Shown here in pieces: positions 1-9,476 of a stretch of DNA of 64,000 nucleotides. Every line of letters starts with the position of its first letter. Within the stretch, counting starts at the first letter, position 1. The notes beneath the pieces are model-generated. The model made no database searches. It was given only the letters and a program-made list of their open reading frames with translations, and had not been told where the DNA came from. Source of the DNA: a bacterium UBA3756 (lineage in GTDB: Bacteria; Bacteroidota; Bacteroidia; Bacteroidales; Bacteroidaceae); the NCBI GenBank assembly GCA_002371695.1, contig DFGG01000109.1, positions 9,225 to 73,224 on the forward strand, in the 5' to 3' direction. Made by a program: the position numbers and the translations under genes.

Positions 1-340
1 GCATAGCGGTGTTGATAGCATCGCAGACGAGGTCGGTGTTCAGTGCCTCGAGAATGGTCTTACCAGGCAGGATCTCACTGGCCATAGCAGCTGAGTGAGT
101 CATACCCGTACAACCGATCGTCTCAACGAGAGCCTCCTGAATCACACCGTCCTTCACGTTCAGGCTCAGCTTGCAGGCACCCTGCTGAGGTGCACACCAG
201 CCGATACCGTGGGTGTAACCAGAAATTTCCTTGATTTCCTTCACTGCAACCCACTTGCCCTCCTCGGGGATTGGTGCAGGTCCATGATAAGCGCCTTTGC
301 AAACGCTACACATGTTTTCTACTTCTTTAGAATAAATCAT
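1..340 (-). CDS. NifU-like iron-sulfur cluster scaffold family protein, partial (3' end outside window)
   Basis: The first 113 codons of a minus-strand gene are present; the rest lies left of base 1. The ATG at 338-340 gives a protein beginning MIYSKEVENMCSVCKGAYHG. Cysteines appear in a CSVC pair (residues 11-14), in GWCAPQQGAC and in ETIGCTGMTHS, the last resembling the cysteine-bearing loop of NifU/IscU-type scaffolds. I recall this family in Bacteroidota and Firmicutes as an Fe-S assembly scaffold-like protein usually next to a GGGtGRT-family gene, which would lie outside this window. A -7 promoter element sits 25 bp upstream of the start. The family call is from memory of similar proteins and the exact role is not established. 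Confidence 0.7.
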   Translation of the reverse strand, partial: MIYSKEVENMCSVCKGAYHGPAPIPEEGKWVAVKEIKEISGYTHGIGWCAPQQGACKLSLNVKDGVIQEALVETIGCTGMTHSAAMASEILPGKTILEALNTDLVCDAINTAM

Positions 341-364
341 TGATAAATTAAATAAGTTGTTAAA

Positions 365-372
365 CAAAAGTA
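365..372 (-). promoter_or_regulatory. -7 promoter element for the Fe-S scaffold-like gene
   Basis: The minus strand reads TACTTTTG, matching the Bacteroidota -7 consensus TAnnTTTG. It lies 25 bp upstream of the ATG. No TTTG -33 element is visible at the usual 19-21 bp spacing. Confidence 0.5.
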
Positions 373-518
373 TTTATTTAGCCATTTTGAATCCTAAGCT
401 ATATTGTAGCCTACAAAATTACTCGATTTTCACGAACTTTCCAAGTGTTCTTTGGTCTATTTAGATATTATTAACATCAAAAACCGCTTTCAACCAGAAT
501 TCGTTCTTGTTTTTTTCG

Positions 519-526
519 TAATTTTG
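519..526 (+). promoter_or_regulatory. -7 promoter element for the C_GCAxxG_C_C gene
   Basis: TAATTTTG matches TAnnTTTG. It ends 18 bp before the ATG at 545, so the upstream in-frame start at 452 would lie outside the transcript. This decides the start of the next gene. Confidence 0.55.
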
Positions 527-544
527 CCTCCCAAAAAGACTACG

Positions 545-1033
545 ATGGAAGAACAGGAGATAGACAAGAGAGTGGAGCGTGCCGTGGAGAATTTCATGGC
601 GGGCTATGGCTGTTGCCAGAGTGTGGTGGCTGCATTTGCCGACCTGTATGGGCTCGACGACAACTTAGCAAAGAAGATTGCCGCAGGTTTTGGAGGCGGT
701 GTGGGAAGGATGCGCATGATGTGTGGAGCCGTCTCAGGTATCGTCATGCTTACAGGCCTTGACTGCGGGCAGACAGAGGGTAGTGACCGTGAGGGTAAGT
801 CTGCTTGCTATAAGGTTGTTCAGGACCTGCTGGCTCAGTCAAAACAAGAAAACGGCAGCCTGATCTGTGCAGAGATCCTAGGTCTGAAAGGCTACGAGAA
901 AGCTGTCAATAGCTATCAGGCATCGCCACGCACGGCAGAATACTATAAGACACGCCCTTGTGCTGCAAAGGTCGAGAGTGCTGCCCGTATCTTTGCCGAA
1001 TATCTCAAGAAGAAAAGCCAGGATCAGGCTTAG
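545..1033 (+). CDS. C_GCAxxG_C_C family (redox-active, cysteine-rich) protein
   Basis: A 162-residue soluble protein with no signal peptide. It carries the spaced cysteine pattern that names the family: GYGCCQS near residue 24, MMCGAVSG near residue 60, LDCGQTEG, then isolated cysteines in SACYKVV, LICAEIL and TRPCAAKV. Family members are predicted to bind metal or do redox chemistry; the substrate is unknown. The start was set at 545 because the -7 element at 519-526 lies inside the longer reading frame that begins at 452. It converges on the PagL-like gene with only 6 bp between stop codons. Confidence 0.8.
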   Translation: MEEQEIDKRVERAVENFMAGYGCCQSVVAAFADLYGLDDNLAKKIAAGFGGGVGRMRMMCGAVSGIVMLTGLDCGQTEGSDREGKSACYKVVQDLLAQSKQENGSLICAEILGLKGYEKAVNSYQASPRTAEYYKTRPCAAKVESAARIFAEYLKKKSQDQA

Positions 1034-1039
1034 CACGAT

Positions 1040-2230
1040 CTACAGGTGTAGGCCGATGCCGAGCATCAGGTTGTTGGGATAATAGAAGTCGTAGAGACTA
1101 TAACCGATATGGAGATAGGCCTGTCGCATAAGCTTGATCTTGAGCGCAAGGATCTCATAGAAGCCCTTCATGTCCTCCGTATGGGCATTGACGAAATTAT
1201 GACCAATGCCAAAGTTGATGGTGAAATAAGGCATCACAAACTCTGCACGAGCCGAAAGGCCAAGAGCCACCCTTTGGTACCAAGGCGATAGGATGACATC
1301 ATCTTTCGTTGGTTCTTGCTCCTGATCACCTACCGTTGTAGTCTTTACTTCCATGTTCGCACTACTATCGTAAGAACCATCGAGCGAAGCACCGACATTC
1401 AGCCAGTGGTTAACATGATAAAGGGGATTGAGCGTGAAACCTGCCACCCCATAGACTCCAGGAAGAGCATAGGTACCAGTATTAGTATCCATCCCGCGAC
1501 GCTTCCAAGCTCCATACAAGGTCAAATCCCCCCCCCAGTGTCTGTCAAAAACTGGCAACTCTCCAGACGCGTGATGCTTTTCCTCACGATTAATATAATA
1601 GGCCACACTCGCCTTTGCCCCCACAGCATTGAGTCCCGCATTGGGAATGGCAGTATTACCATTACTATAATGAGAAACAGAAGCACCAATATTCAGGTCC
1701 CAATTCCGTGACAACATCCAACGCAAGTAGAAGCCCAAATCGATATAGGCCGTCAGTTTGGAACCAATCACACGATTCTCAGGATTCGTGTCCCTGTCAT
1801 AGGTCTTCCAGCCATAAGTCAAGCCAAAGTCCCACTCATAGTTCAGAGACAACCGCTGTGACAATGTCTTGACGGTAGCGCCCTGAAACAGATAGAGAGA
1901 GACGGGATTACCCAACTGAGGATTGAAACTATGGAAGGCAAGACCTGCTCCCTGATAGACACCTTTATATATTAAAGCCTGCTCAGAGCCCTCTGGCGGT
2001 GCAAATGCATATTTCAGACGCGCCACGAAAGAGTGGTTCATGGTGCGCACCTCTGTATTAAAGCCTTTTAGGAAATCATTGGTATGGAGAAGTTGCCCCG
2101 GAACAACCTCGACCTCTATACGGTGAATGGTAGCACTATCTTCAGAAACAGCATGGGCAGCAACGGGAAAAGCCACTGCTGCCATGCATATTGAAATCAT
2201 GCGAAGACGGAGAGTTCCTCCGCAGGTCAT
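1040..2230 (-). CDS. PagL-like acyloxyacyl hydrolase / lipid A deacylase family outer-membrane protein
   Basis: A 396-residue protein with a hydrophobic leader ending near AAVAFPVAAHA, followed by a beta-barrel-like sequence of alternating aromatic strands. The motif SHYSNGNTAIPNAGLN (His at about residue 187, Ser at about 189) matches the catalytic His-Ser region of PagL-type lipid A 3-O-deacylases. It is much longer than classical PagL (about 170 residues), with an extra C-terminal half that may add strands or a second domain. The ATG at 2228-2230 was preferred to a TTG at 2242 that directly follows the OmpA gene stop. It sits 12 bp downstream of the OmpA-like lipoprotein gene, so the two are probably co-transcribed and both act in the outer membrane. 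Activity on lipid A is inferred from the motif alone. Confidence 0.7.
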   Translation of the reverse strand: MTCGGTLRLRMISICMAAVAFPVAAHAVSEDSATIHRIEVEVVPGQLLHTNDFLKGFNTEVRTMNHSFVARLKYAFAPPEGSEQALIYKGVYQGAGLAFHSFNPQLGNPVSLYLFQGATVKTLSQRLSLNYEWDFGLTYGWKTYDRDTNPENRVIGSKLTAYIDLGFYLRWMLSRNWDLNIGASVSHYSNGNTAIPNAGLNAVGAKASVAYYINREEKHHASGELPVFDRHWGGDLTLYGAWKRRGMDTNTGTYALPGVYGVAGFTLNPLYHVNHWLNVGASLDGSYDSSANMEVKTTTVGDQEQEPTKDDVILSPWYQRVALGLSARAEFVMPYFTINFGIGHNFVNAHTEDMKGFYEILALKIKLMRQAYLHIGYSLYDFYYPNNLMLGIGLHL

Positions 2231-2242
2231 GCCATCCAACAA

Positions 2243-3100
2243 TTACTTGTCGCTTTCTGGTGCCTGACCGATTAAGTCCATAAACTCATCGAGCTTCGGC
2301 GTAATAATAATCTGGGTACGGCGGTTGCGCTGCTTGCCAACCTCTGTATCATTGCTTGCGACGGGATTATACTCGCCACGACCACCTGCCGTCAGGCGTT
2401 TTGGATCAACACCATAATCATTCTGCAGGGCCTGAACCACTGAAGAGGCACGCAGTGTGGAGAGATCCCAGTTATTACGAATGTTTGTCTTCTTGATGGG
2501 CACATTGTCTGTGTTACCCTCGATGAGCACATCATAATCCTTATAGTCCTTGATAATCTTAGCTATCTTTGACAGGGTTTCAGCGGCACGGCTGTTAATC
2601 TCGTAGGAACCACTCTTATAGAGCATGTTATCAGCCAGCGAGATATAAACCACGCCCTTGAGCACCTGCACATCGACCTCCTTCAGCTCTTCCTTGGAAA
2701 GAGAACGGGTGAGGTTGTTCGTCAGCACCATGTTCAGAGAATCGCTCTTCGACTTAACCTCTACCAAGTGACGGATATACTGGTTTGACTCGTTAATCTG
2801 ATCGACAAGTTTCTCGATAGAAACGTTATTCTGACTGGCATTTGTCAGACTCTTGTCGAGCGACTGCTGTAGTGCAGCATAAGCCCGTTTCTGCTCTGCC
2901 AACATCTGCTTCTGGGCAGCGAGCTGTTCTTCCAAACTAGCAACACGAGCATTCTTGGCAGCCAGGTCTTCACGCGCTGTCTGCAAGCTCTCTGTGAGCG
3001 ATTTATTCTCTGTCTGGCAGTTCTCCAGATCTTTCTTACTGGCACAGCCCGTCGTCATCAGACTGACGGCAATTGCCATAAAAATCACATTCTTTTTCAT
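2243..3100 (-). CDS. OmpA/MotB-type peptidoglycan-associated lipoprotein with coiled coil
   Basis: A 285-residue lipoprotein. The leader MKKNVIFMAIAVSLMTTGC ends in a lipobox cysteine (Cys19). Residues about 25-115 are a Lys/Glu/Gln/Leu-rich coiled coil. The C-terminal part (about 150-270) is an OmpA-like domain with the peptidoglycan-binding signature, including EGNTDNVPI, NWDLSTLRA, the GRGEYNPVASN segment and GKQRNRRTQI. Such proteins tether the outer membrane to the cell wall. The gene is read from a divergent promoter at 3134-3141 and leads into the PagL-like gene 12 bp downstream. Confidence 0.88.
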   Translation of the reverse strand: MKKNVIFMAIAVSLMTTGCASKKDLENCQTENKSLTESLQTAREDLAAKNARVASLEEQLAAQKQMLAEQKRAYAALQQSLDKSLTNASQNNVSIEKLVDQINESNQYIRHLVEVKSKSDSLNMVLTNNLTRSLSKEELKEVDVQVLKGVVYISLADNMLYKSGSYEINSRAAETLSKIAKIIKDYKDYDVLIEGNTDNVPIKKTNIRNNWDLSTLRASSVVQALQNDYGVDPKRLTAGGRGEYNPVASNDTEVGKQRNRRTQIIITPKLDEFMDLIGQAPESDK

Positions 3101-3133
3101 ACCTTATTCTGTTCAAAATAGATTTTACGACTG

Positions 3134-3141
3134 CAAATTTA
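3134..3141 (-). promoter_or_regulatory. -7 promoter element for the OmpA-like lipoprotein operon
   Basis: The minus strand reads TAAATTTG, matching TAnnTTTG, 33 bp upstream of the ATG. It is back to back with the aminopeptidase promoter at 3196-3203. Confidence 0.55.
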
Positions 3142-3195
3142 GTGATATGCTGCAAAAAACAATGAAAAAATGACGGGTATTAGAATTATTTTAAT

Positions 3196-3203
3196 TAAAT
3201 TTG
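3196..3203 (+). promoter_or_regulatory. -7 promoter element for the aminopeptidase-purL operon
   Basis: TAAATTTG matches TAnnTTTG. It covers the TTG at 3201 that could be mistaken for a start codon, so translation must begin at the ATG at 3225. Confidence 0.6.
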
Positions 3204-3224
3204 CAGACAAAAACCAAACAAGAG

Positions 3225-5726
3225 ATGAAAAATATCAAAATCCTACTCATGATCCTTCTGAGTATGATGGTGTTAAGCACACATGCCCAGATGCTTTCTA
3301 AAGGTGTGTCCAAGGAACTTGCGGACCATCGAAAAGTTAATATCAGCAACGTAGTCTATGACCTTACATTCAACATCCCGTCGAATTTGAACCAAAAGGT
3401 GACAGGCACTGCGATTATCAGTTTTGAACTAAAAGAACAGGAAGACCTTATACTGGATTTCCAAGGAGAGTTCAACGGCACAGCTTACGTCTATTACGGC
3501 AAGAAGAACAAGCGCCGTTCCTTTGAAGCACTCTACGAGGACGAGCACATCATCATTCCCATGAAGCAGTTGCAAGCTGGCAAGAACAAGATTGAGCTTA
3601 ACTTCACCTGTCAAGACAAGGCCCTGAACCGTAATAAGGACTATGTCTATACTTTGTTTGTACCAGACTTGGCACGCTCAGTATTCCCTTGTTTCGATCA
3701 GCCTGACCTGAGAGCTGTCTTTGTGACAACTCTCCACACGCCTTCGGGCTGGAAGACGATGACAAGCGACAATAGCTGTCAGCTGCCTACTTATTTATAT
3801 TCATTCGTGGCCGGAGATTTTCAAGAAAAGACCGGCACTCGTGACGGAAAGTTGATGAGAGCCCTCTATCGCGAGACCGACCCCGCAAAAGTTGCCCAAC
3901 TCGATAAGGTGTTTGACGAGACTGGACAGGCCATAAAATGGATGGAAGGCTATACATCTATTGCCTGCCCCTTCAAGGAATACGGCATGGTCATTCTACC
4001 GAACTATCAGTTTGGGGGCATGGAACATCCAGGTGCTATCCAATTCAGCGACCGCCGTATCTTCCTTGAGAAGAATGCCACACAGGAGGAAGAACTCTAT
4101 CGCACAGAACTGATTGCACACGAGATTGCCCACCTCTGGTTTGGTGACCTCGTCTCACTGAAATGGTTTGAGGACGTTTGGACCAAAGAGGTGCTTGCCA
4201 ACTTCATGGCCTCCAAAATCACGCGACGTCAGTACAGAGGCATAGACCACGACCTGAACTTCCACAAGACGTTTCAGACCGCCGCTATCGCCATCGACCG
4301 CACTGACGGCACCCACCCTATCGCACAGGAACTTACCAACCTGAATCATGCCAGCCTGCTCTACGATAACATTATCTACGACAAGGCACCTGTCATGATG
4401 CGGATGTTAGAACAAGTAATGGGAGCTCCTGCTATGCAGAATGGTCTGAGCAGGTTCCTGATAGAGCATCAGTTCGACAATGCCAGCTGGGATGACCTTA
4501 TCAAGACCCTTGACAAAGCTGCTCCCAGTGCCGGTGTCAAAAAATTCAGCGACATCTGGGTGAAGCAGAAGGGCATGCCCAACATCCATACAAGCTACAA
4601 GAATGGACAGATAGTCGTCACACAGTCCGACCCCTACCACCGCGGTATCTTCTGGCCGCAGAAATTCGAGGTAAGAGTCATCTATGACCTCGGTAAGAGC
4701 CAGACACTGACCGTTGATATGCAGAAACCGACGATGACGTTCAAGATTCCAGGCCGGCCTGACTATATCATCCCCAATTCCAACGGAAAAGGCTACGGTC
4801 GCTTTACCCTTGACGACAACTACGCCAGTCTGATGCCTAAGCGCCTTATCACAACCCGCAACGACTTGAACCGTTATGCACTACTACAGGTCATCCATGA
4901 CAACTATCTCATGGGTAAGATATCACCATCCTACTTCTCTGAGCTATTCAGACTGATGGTGAAAGAAAGGAATCCACAAATCATGTCAACCGCCATTGAG
5001 CACATGTTCAAGATTCTGGAAGACGTGAACGAAGATCAGCGCGCAGCCCTTGAACTCTGCGTCATGGACCTGCTTAACGAAAACCGTACCAACGAATGCC
5101 ATCAGTATGTCATCCGCAGGATGAGCACCTGCGCCTCCTCTCCAGAGGTTCTCGATCAGATTGAATCTATCTGGAGGAACCATAATGACCCATTGCTCAA
5201 TGAGCACGACTACATGGATATGGCCTACCGTTTGGCCATCATGCATCCCCAACAGTGGCAGGAGATCCTGAGCACTCAGCGCGCAAGACTCACCACAGAC
5301 GATTTGAGAAACGAGTTCGACTACATCAGCCGCGCCTGCAACCCGAGTGATAGTCAGAGACTCCAATTGTTTAATGACTTGCTGCGTCCAGAGAACCGCC
5401 AGCAGGAACCTTGGGCCATCACTATGCTGCAGCTTCTCAACTCCGACGTTTTCGAGCCGCAAAGCAATAGCTATATCGAATCCAGTCTGAAATCATTGGA
5501 ATATATTCAGCAGACCAGCGACATCTTCTTCCCTGGCAAATGGATGAAAGCACTGATGGCAGGTCATAAGAGCAGAGAAGCTGCTCAGATCATCGACAGT
5601 TTCATGAAAGCCAACCCCAACTATCCCTCAAATCTCAAGAACAAAGTGCTCGAAGCTTCGTGGATACTGATGAAACAGGTGCCATACGTAGAGCCCGCCA
5701 AGCCTGCTACCACAAAAAAGAAATAA
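3225..5726 (+). CDS. M1 family metallo-aminopeptidase, secreted
   Basis: An 833-residue zinc aminopeptidase. A signal peptide (residues 1-21, ending STHA before Gln) sends it to the periplasm or beyond. The exopeptidase motif GGMEH is at about residues 264-268. The zinc site is HEIAH at about 299-303, with the third ligand Glu in WTKEVLANFMA about 19 residues later. A long helical C-terminal domain of the M1 type follows. All catalytic features are intact, so it should remove N-terminal residues from peptides. It ends 21 bp before purL with no visible promoter between, so the two are probably one transcript. Confidence 0.93.
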   Translation: MKNIKILLMILLSMMVLSTHAQMLSKGVSKELADHRKVNISNVVYDLTFNIPSNLNQKVTGTAIISFELKEQEDLILDFQGEFNGTAYVYYGKKNKRRSFEALYEDEHIIIPMKQLQAGKNKIELNFTCQDKALNRNKDYVYTLFVPDLARSVFPCFDQPDLRAVFVTTLHTPSGWKTMTSDNSCQLPTYLYSFVAGDFQEKTGTRDGKLMRALYRETDPAKVAQLDKVFDETGQAIKWMEGYTSIACPFKEYGMVILPNYQFGGMEHPGAIQFSDRRIFLEKNATQEEELYRTELIAHEIAHLWFGDLVSLKWFEDVWTKEVLANFMASKITRRQYRGIDHDLNFHKTFQTAAIAIDRTDGTHPIAQELTNLNHASLLYDNIIYDKAPVMMRMLEQVMGAPAMQNGLSRFLIEHQFDNASWDDLIKTLDKAAPSAGVKKFSDIWVKQKGMPNIHTSYKNGQIVVTQSDPYHRGIFWPQKFEVRVIYDLGKSQTLTVDMQKPTMTFKIPGRPDYIIPNSNGKGYGRFTLDDNYASLMPKRLITTRNDLNRYALLQVIHDNYLMGKISPSYFSELFRLMVKERNPQIMSTAIEHMFKILEDVNEDQRAALELCVMDLLNENRTNECHQYVIRRMSTCASSPEVLDQIESIWRNHNDPLLNEHDYMDMAYRLAIMHPQQWQEILSTQRARLTTDDLRNEFDYISRACNPSDSQRLQLFNDLLRPENRQQEPWAITMLQLLNSDVFEPQSNSYIESSLKSLEYIQQTSDIFFPGKWMKALMAGHKSREAAQIIDSFMKANPNYPSNLKNKVLEASWILMKQVPYVEPAKPATTKKK

Positions 5727-5747
5727 AAACATAATAAACGATAAGAT

Positions 5748-8700
5748 ATGATACGCTTCTTTCAGACACCACAAAAAACGACGGATAGCAATAGTCGTTC
5801 GGTGATTGCCACTGAGGTGGACCACGCTCTCAGTGAACAGGAAATAAAAGAACTAACATGGCTTTATGGCGAGGCAACACTACTGGATGCCGACCATCTT
5901 GACGGGTACTACGTAGGACCACGTCGCGAAATGGTGACCCCATGGTCCACCAACGCCGTAGAAATCACCCAGAACATGGGACTACAGGGCATCAGCCGCA
6001 TCGAGGAATATTTCCCCGTTGCTTCAAAAGATGCTGAATACGACGAGATGTTGCAACGTATGTACAATGGTCTTAATCAGGATATCTTTACAATTAACAT
6101 CAAGCCCGAGCCGATCAAGTATGTAGATAACCTCGAGGAATACAACGAACAGGAGGGTTTGGCCCTCAGTCCTGAAGAGATTGAATACCTCCATGGACTG
6201 GAGAAACAGAACGGTCGTCCTTTGACCGACTCTGAGATCTTCGGCTTCGCCCAGATCAACTCCGAGCACTGCCGTCATAAGATCTTCGGCGGTACCTTTA
6301 TCATCGATGGCAAAGAGATGGAGTCAAGCCTCTTTGCGATGATCAAGAAGACCACTCAAGAGAACCCCAACAAGATTCTCTCTGCTTATAAGGATAACGT
6401 AGCTTTTGCACAGGGTCCTGTGGTGGAGCAGTTTGCTCCAAAGGATCAGAGCACCAGCGACTACTTCCAGGTGAAGGACATCGAGAGTGTCATCTCGCTG
6501 AAGGCTGAGACCCATAATTTCCCCACGACCGTTGAACCATTCAATGGTGCTGCTACCGGTACGGGTGGTGAGATTCGCGACCGTATGGGCGGTGGTGTAG
6601 GTTCATGGCCTATTGCAGGTACTGCTGTGTATATGACAGCCTACCCCCGCCTGCACGACGATGAGGGTGCAGCCCGTGACTGGGAGGATATTCTACCTGT
6701 ACGCCAATGGCTGTATCAGACACCACAGCAGATTCTAACCAAGGCTTCTAACGGTGCCTCTGATTTCGGTAACAAGTTCGGCCAGCCACTTATCTGCGGT
6801 TCTGTGCTGACCTTCGAGCATCAAGAGGGTAAGGAGAAATATGCCTACGACAAAGTCATCATGCTGGCTGGTGGTGTAGGTTACGGTACCAAGCGCGATT
6901 GTCTGAAAAAAGAGCCTCAGAAGGGCAACAAAGTGGTCGTCGTTGGTGGTGACAACTACCGCATCGGTCTTGGCGGTGGTTCTGTATCATCGGTAGATAC
7001 AGGTCGCTATAGCAATGGTATCGAGTTGAATGCCGTTCAGCGTGCCAACCCAGAGATGCAGAAGCGTGCCTACAATCTGGTGCGTGCGCTCTGTGAGGAG
7101 GATGTAAACCCCGTTGTTTCAATTCACGACCATGGTTCTGCCGGTCACTTGAACTGTCTCTCAGAACTTGTAGAGGAGTGCGGTGGCGAAATCGATATGA
7201 CCAAGTTGCCTATAGGCGATAAGACGCTTTCAAGCAAAGAAATCATTGCCAATGAGAGTCAGGAGCGTATGGGGCTGCTCATCGACGAGAAGCATATCGA
7301 ACATGTACGTAAGATCGCTGAGCGCGAGCGTGCCCCACTGTATGTGGTTGGCGAGACTACTGGTGATGCCCACTTCTCGTTCAAGCAGGGTGATGGCGTG
7401 AAGCCGTTCGATCTCGACGTGGCTCAGATGTTCGGTCATTCGCCTAAGACTATCATGAGAGACAATACTGTAGAGCGTCATTATGAAGACGTAACCTACA
7501 GTCAAGATAAGATTAATGAATATCTCAACCGTGTGCTTCAGTTAGAGGCTGTGGCATGTAAGGACTGGTTGACCAATAAGGTGGACCGTTCTGTGACCGG
7601 TAAGATAGCCCGTCAGCAGTGTCAGGGCGAAATCCAGTTGCCGCTAAGCGACTGTGGTGTAGTAGCCCTCGACTATCGTGGCAAGAAGGGTATTGCAACA
7701 GCCCTCGGTCATGCACCACAGGCTGGACTGGCAAATCCAGCTGCAGGCAGCGTACTCTCTGTCGCAGAGGCTCTGACTAACATCGTCTGGGCACCTATGG
7801 CTGAGGGTATGGACAGTATCTCCCTCTCTGCTAACTGGATGTGGCCTTGTCGCTCTCAGGAGGGTGAGGATGCCCGTCTGTATGCTGGTGTGAAGGCACT
7901 CTCTGATTTCTGCTGCGACCTGCACATCAATGTACCAACTGGTAAAGACTCGCTGTCGCTCTCTCAGCAGTATCCTAACGGTGAGAAGATCATCTCCCCG
8001 GGAACCGTCATCGTCAGTGCCGGTGGTGAAGTCAGTGATATCAAGAAGGTAGTAAGCCCCGTATTGGTTAACGATAAGAATGCATCACTCTATCATATCG
8101 ACTTCTCGTTCGACGAGCAGCGTCTTGGTGGTTCTGCCTTTGCCCAGAGCTTAGGCAAGGTAGGCGACGATGTGCCTACGGTGAAGAATCCCGAATACTT
8201 TGCTGATGCCTTTATGGCTATCCAACAACTCATCGAGAAAGGCTGGATTATGGCTGGTCATGATATCTCTGCCGGTGGTCTCATTACCACCCTGCTCGAG
8301 ATGTGCTTTGCCAACCAGAAGGGTGGTCTGCACATCAATCTCCACGACATCTGCAAGAATGGCGACATCGTGAAGACACTCTTCGCAGAGAATCCAGGTG
8401 TGGTAATTGAGATCAGTGATGAACACAAAGATGTATTCAAGGAGTTCATGGAGGAGCAGGGCGTAGGCTTTGCAAAGATTGGCTACTCTGTACCAGAGAG
8501 CCGCAGTATCGTTGTGAAGGCTGATGAGAAGGAACTGACATTCGACATTGATGCGCTCCGCGATATCTGGTATAAGACCTCATACCTGCTCGACCGCAAG
8601 CAGAGCTTCAACGGCAAGGCTGCTGAGCGCTTCGCCAACTACAAACAACAACCCATCGAGATGAAGTTCCCGAAGACCTTTACTGGCCAACTTGCGCAAT

Positions 8701-9476
8701 ATGGCATCTCTGCCGACCGTCGTGAACGCACAGGTGTGAAGGCAGCCATCATCCGCGAAAAGGGTACTAATGGTGAGCGCGAGATGGCTTATTGCCTCTA
8801 TCTGGCAGGCTTCGATGTAAAGGACGTGATGATGACTGACCTGATCTCTGGTCGTGAGACACTCGAGGATATCAACATGATTGTGTTCTGTGGCGGCTTC
8901 TCTAACTCTGACGTACTGGGCTCTGCTAAAGGTTGGGCTGGCGCTTTCCTCTTCAACCCCAAGGCTAAAGAGGCTCTGGATAAGTTCTATGCCCGCGAAG
9001 ACACCCTCTCGTTGGGTATCTGCAATGGTTGTCAGCTAATGGTTGAGCTCGGTTTAACAGGCGCAGCAGGCGCAAAGATGCTCCACAACGACTCTCATAA
9101 GTTCGAGAGTGAGTTCATCAGCCTGAGCATTCCTCAGAACAACAGTGTGATGTTCGGTAGCCTAAGTGGTTCTAAACTTGGCCTATGGGTAGCTCACGGT
9201 GAGGGCAAGTTCTCGCTGCCAGAAGCAGAGAATAGCTATAACGTGATTGCTAAGTACAACTATCACGGCTACCCTGCTAACCCCAACGGCTCTGATTACG
9301 ATGTAGCCGGTATCTGCTCAGCTGATGGTCGTCATCTCTGCATGATGCCTCATCTGGAGCGTGCCGTATTCCCATGGCAGAATGCTTGGTATCCTGCCGA
9401 CCGTCGTCAGGACGAAGTGACTCCATGGATTGAGGCCTTCGTTAATGCCCGCAAGTGGATTGAGGCCCATGCTTAA
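5748..9476 (+). CDS. purL: Phosphoribosylformylglycinamidine synthase (FGAM synthase), large single-chain form
   Basis: A 1242-residue enzyme for the fourth step of purine synthesis, converting FGAR to FGAM with glutamine and ATP. It has the full large-PurL layout: N-terminal PurS-like segment, linker with FAQINSEHCRHKIFGG, first AIRS-type domain with LKAETHNFPT, a second synthase half with DHGSAGHLN and PTGKDSLSLS, and a C-terminal class I glutamine amidotransferase. The amidotransferase nucleophile is in SLGICNGCQLMVELG and its His/Glu pair is in MMPHLERAVFP. No frameshift is seen. It follows the aminopeptidase by 21 bp and its last 8 bases overlap the start of the transporter gene. Confidence 0.97.
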   Translation: MIRFFQTPQKTTDSNSRSVIATEVDHALSEQEIKELTWLYGEATLLDADHLDGYYVGPRREMVTPWSTNAVEITQNMGLQGISRIEEYFPVASKDAEYDEMLQRMYNGLNQDIFTINIKPEPIKYVDNLEEYNEQEGLALSPEEIEYLHGLEKQNGRPLTDSEIFGFAQINSEHCRHKIFGGTFIIDGKEMESSLFAMIKKTTQENPNKILSAYKDNVAFAQGPVVEQFAPKDQSTSDYFQVKDIESVISLKAETHNFPTTVEPFNGAATGTGGEIRDRMGGGVGSWPIAGTAVYMTAYPRLHDDEGAARDWEDILPVRQWLYQTPQQILTKASNGASDFGNKFGQPLICGSVLTFEHQEGKEKYAYDKVIMLAGGVGYGTKRDCLKKEPQKGNKVVVVGGDNYRIGLGGGSVSSVDTGRYSNGIELNAVQRANPEMQKRAYNLVRALCEEDVNPVVSIHDHGSAGHLNCLSELVEECGGEIDMTKLPIGDKTLSSKEIIANESQERMGLLIDEKHIEHVRKIAERERAPLYVVGETTGDAHFSFKQGDGVKPFDLDVAQMFGHSPKTIMRDNTVERHYEDVTYSQDKINEYLNRVLQLEAVACKDWLTNKVDRSVTGKIARQQCQGEIQLPLSDCGVVALDYRGKKGIATALGHAPQAGLANPAAGSVLSVAEALTNIVWAPMAEGMDSISLSANWMWPCRSQEGEDARLYAGVKALSDFCCDLHINVPTGKDSLSLSQQYPNGEKIISPGTVIVSAGGEVSDIKKVVSPVLVNDKNASLYHIDFSFDEQRLGGSAFAQSLGKVGDDVPTVKNPEYFADAFMAIQQLIEKGWIMAGHDISAGGLITTLLEMCFANQKGGLHINLHDICKNGDIVKTLFAENPGVVIEISDEHKDVFKEFMEEQGVGFAKIGYSVPESRSIVVKADEKELTFDIDALRDIWYKTSYLLDRKQSFNGKAAERFANYKQQPIEMKFPKTFTGQLAQYGISADRRERTGVKAAIIREKGTNGEREMAYCLYLAGFDVKDVMMTDLISGRETLEDINMIVFCGGFSNSDVLGSAKGWAGAFLFNPKAKEALDKFYAREDTLSLGICNGCQLMVELGLTGAAGAKMLHNDSHKFESEFISLSIPQNNSVMFGSLSGSKLGLWVAHGEGKFSLPEAENSYNVIAKYNYHGYPANPNGSDYDVAGICSADGRHLCMMPHLERAVFPWQNAWYPADRRQDEVTPWIEAFVNARKWIEAHA

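Noticed and set aside
3201..3203. TTG as start codon of the aminopeptidase
   Set aside because: It is part of the -7 promoter element; the ATG at 3225 begins a good signal peptide. The TTG frames at 46270 and 23270 were dropped for similar reasons (promoter element, or inside the upstream gene).
9430..9468. Longer N-terminus for the first CHR-family protein
   Set aside because: It would extend deep into purL, and the added residues are not membrane-like; the ATG at 9469 gives the normal family start.
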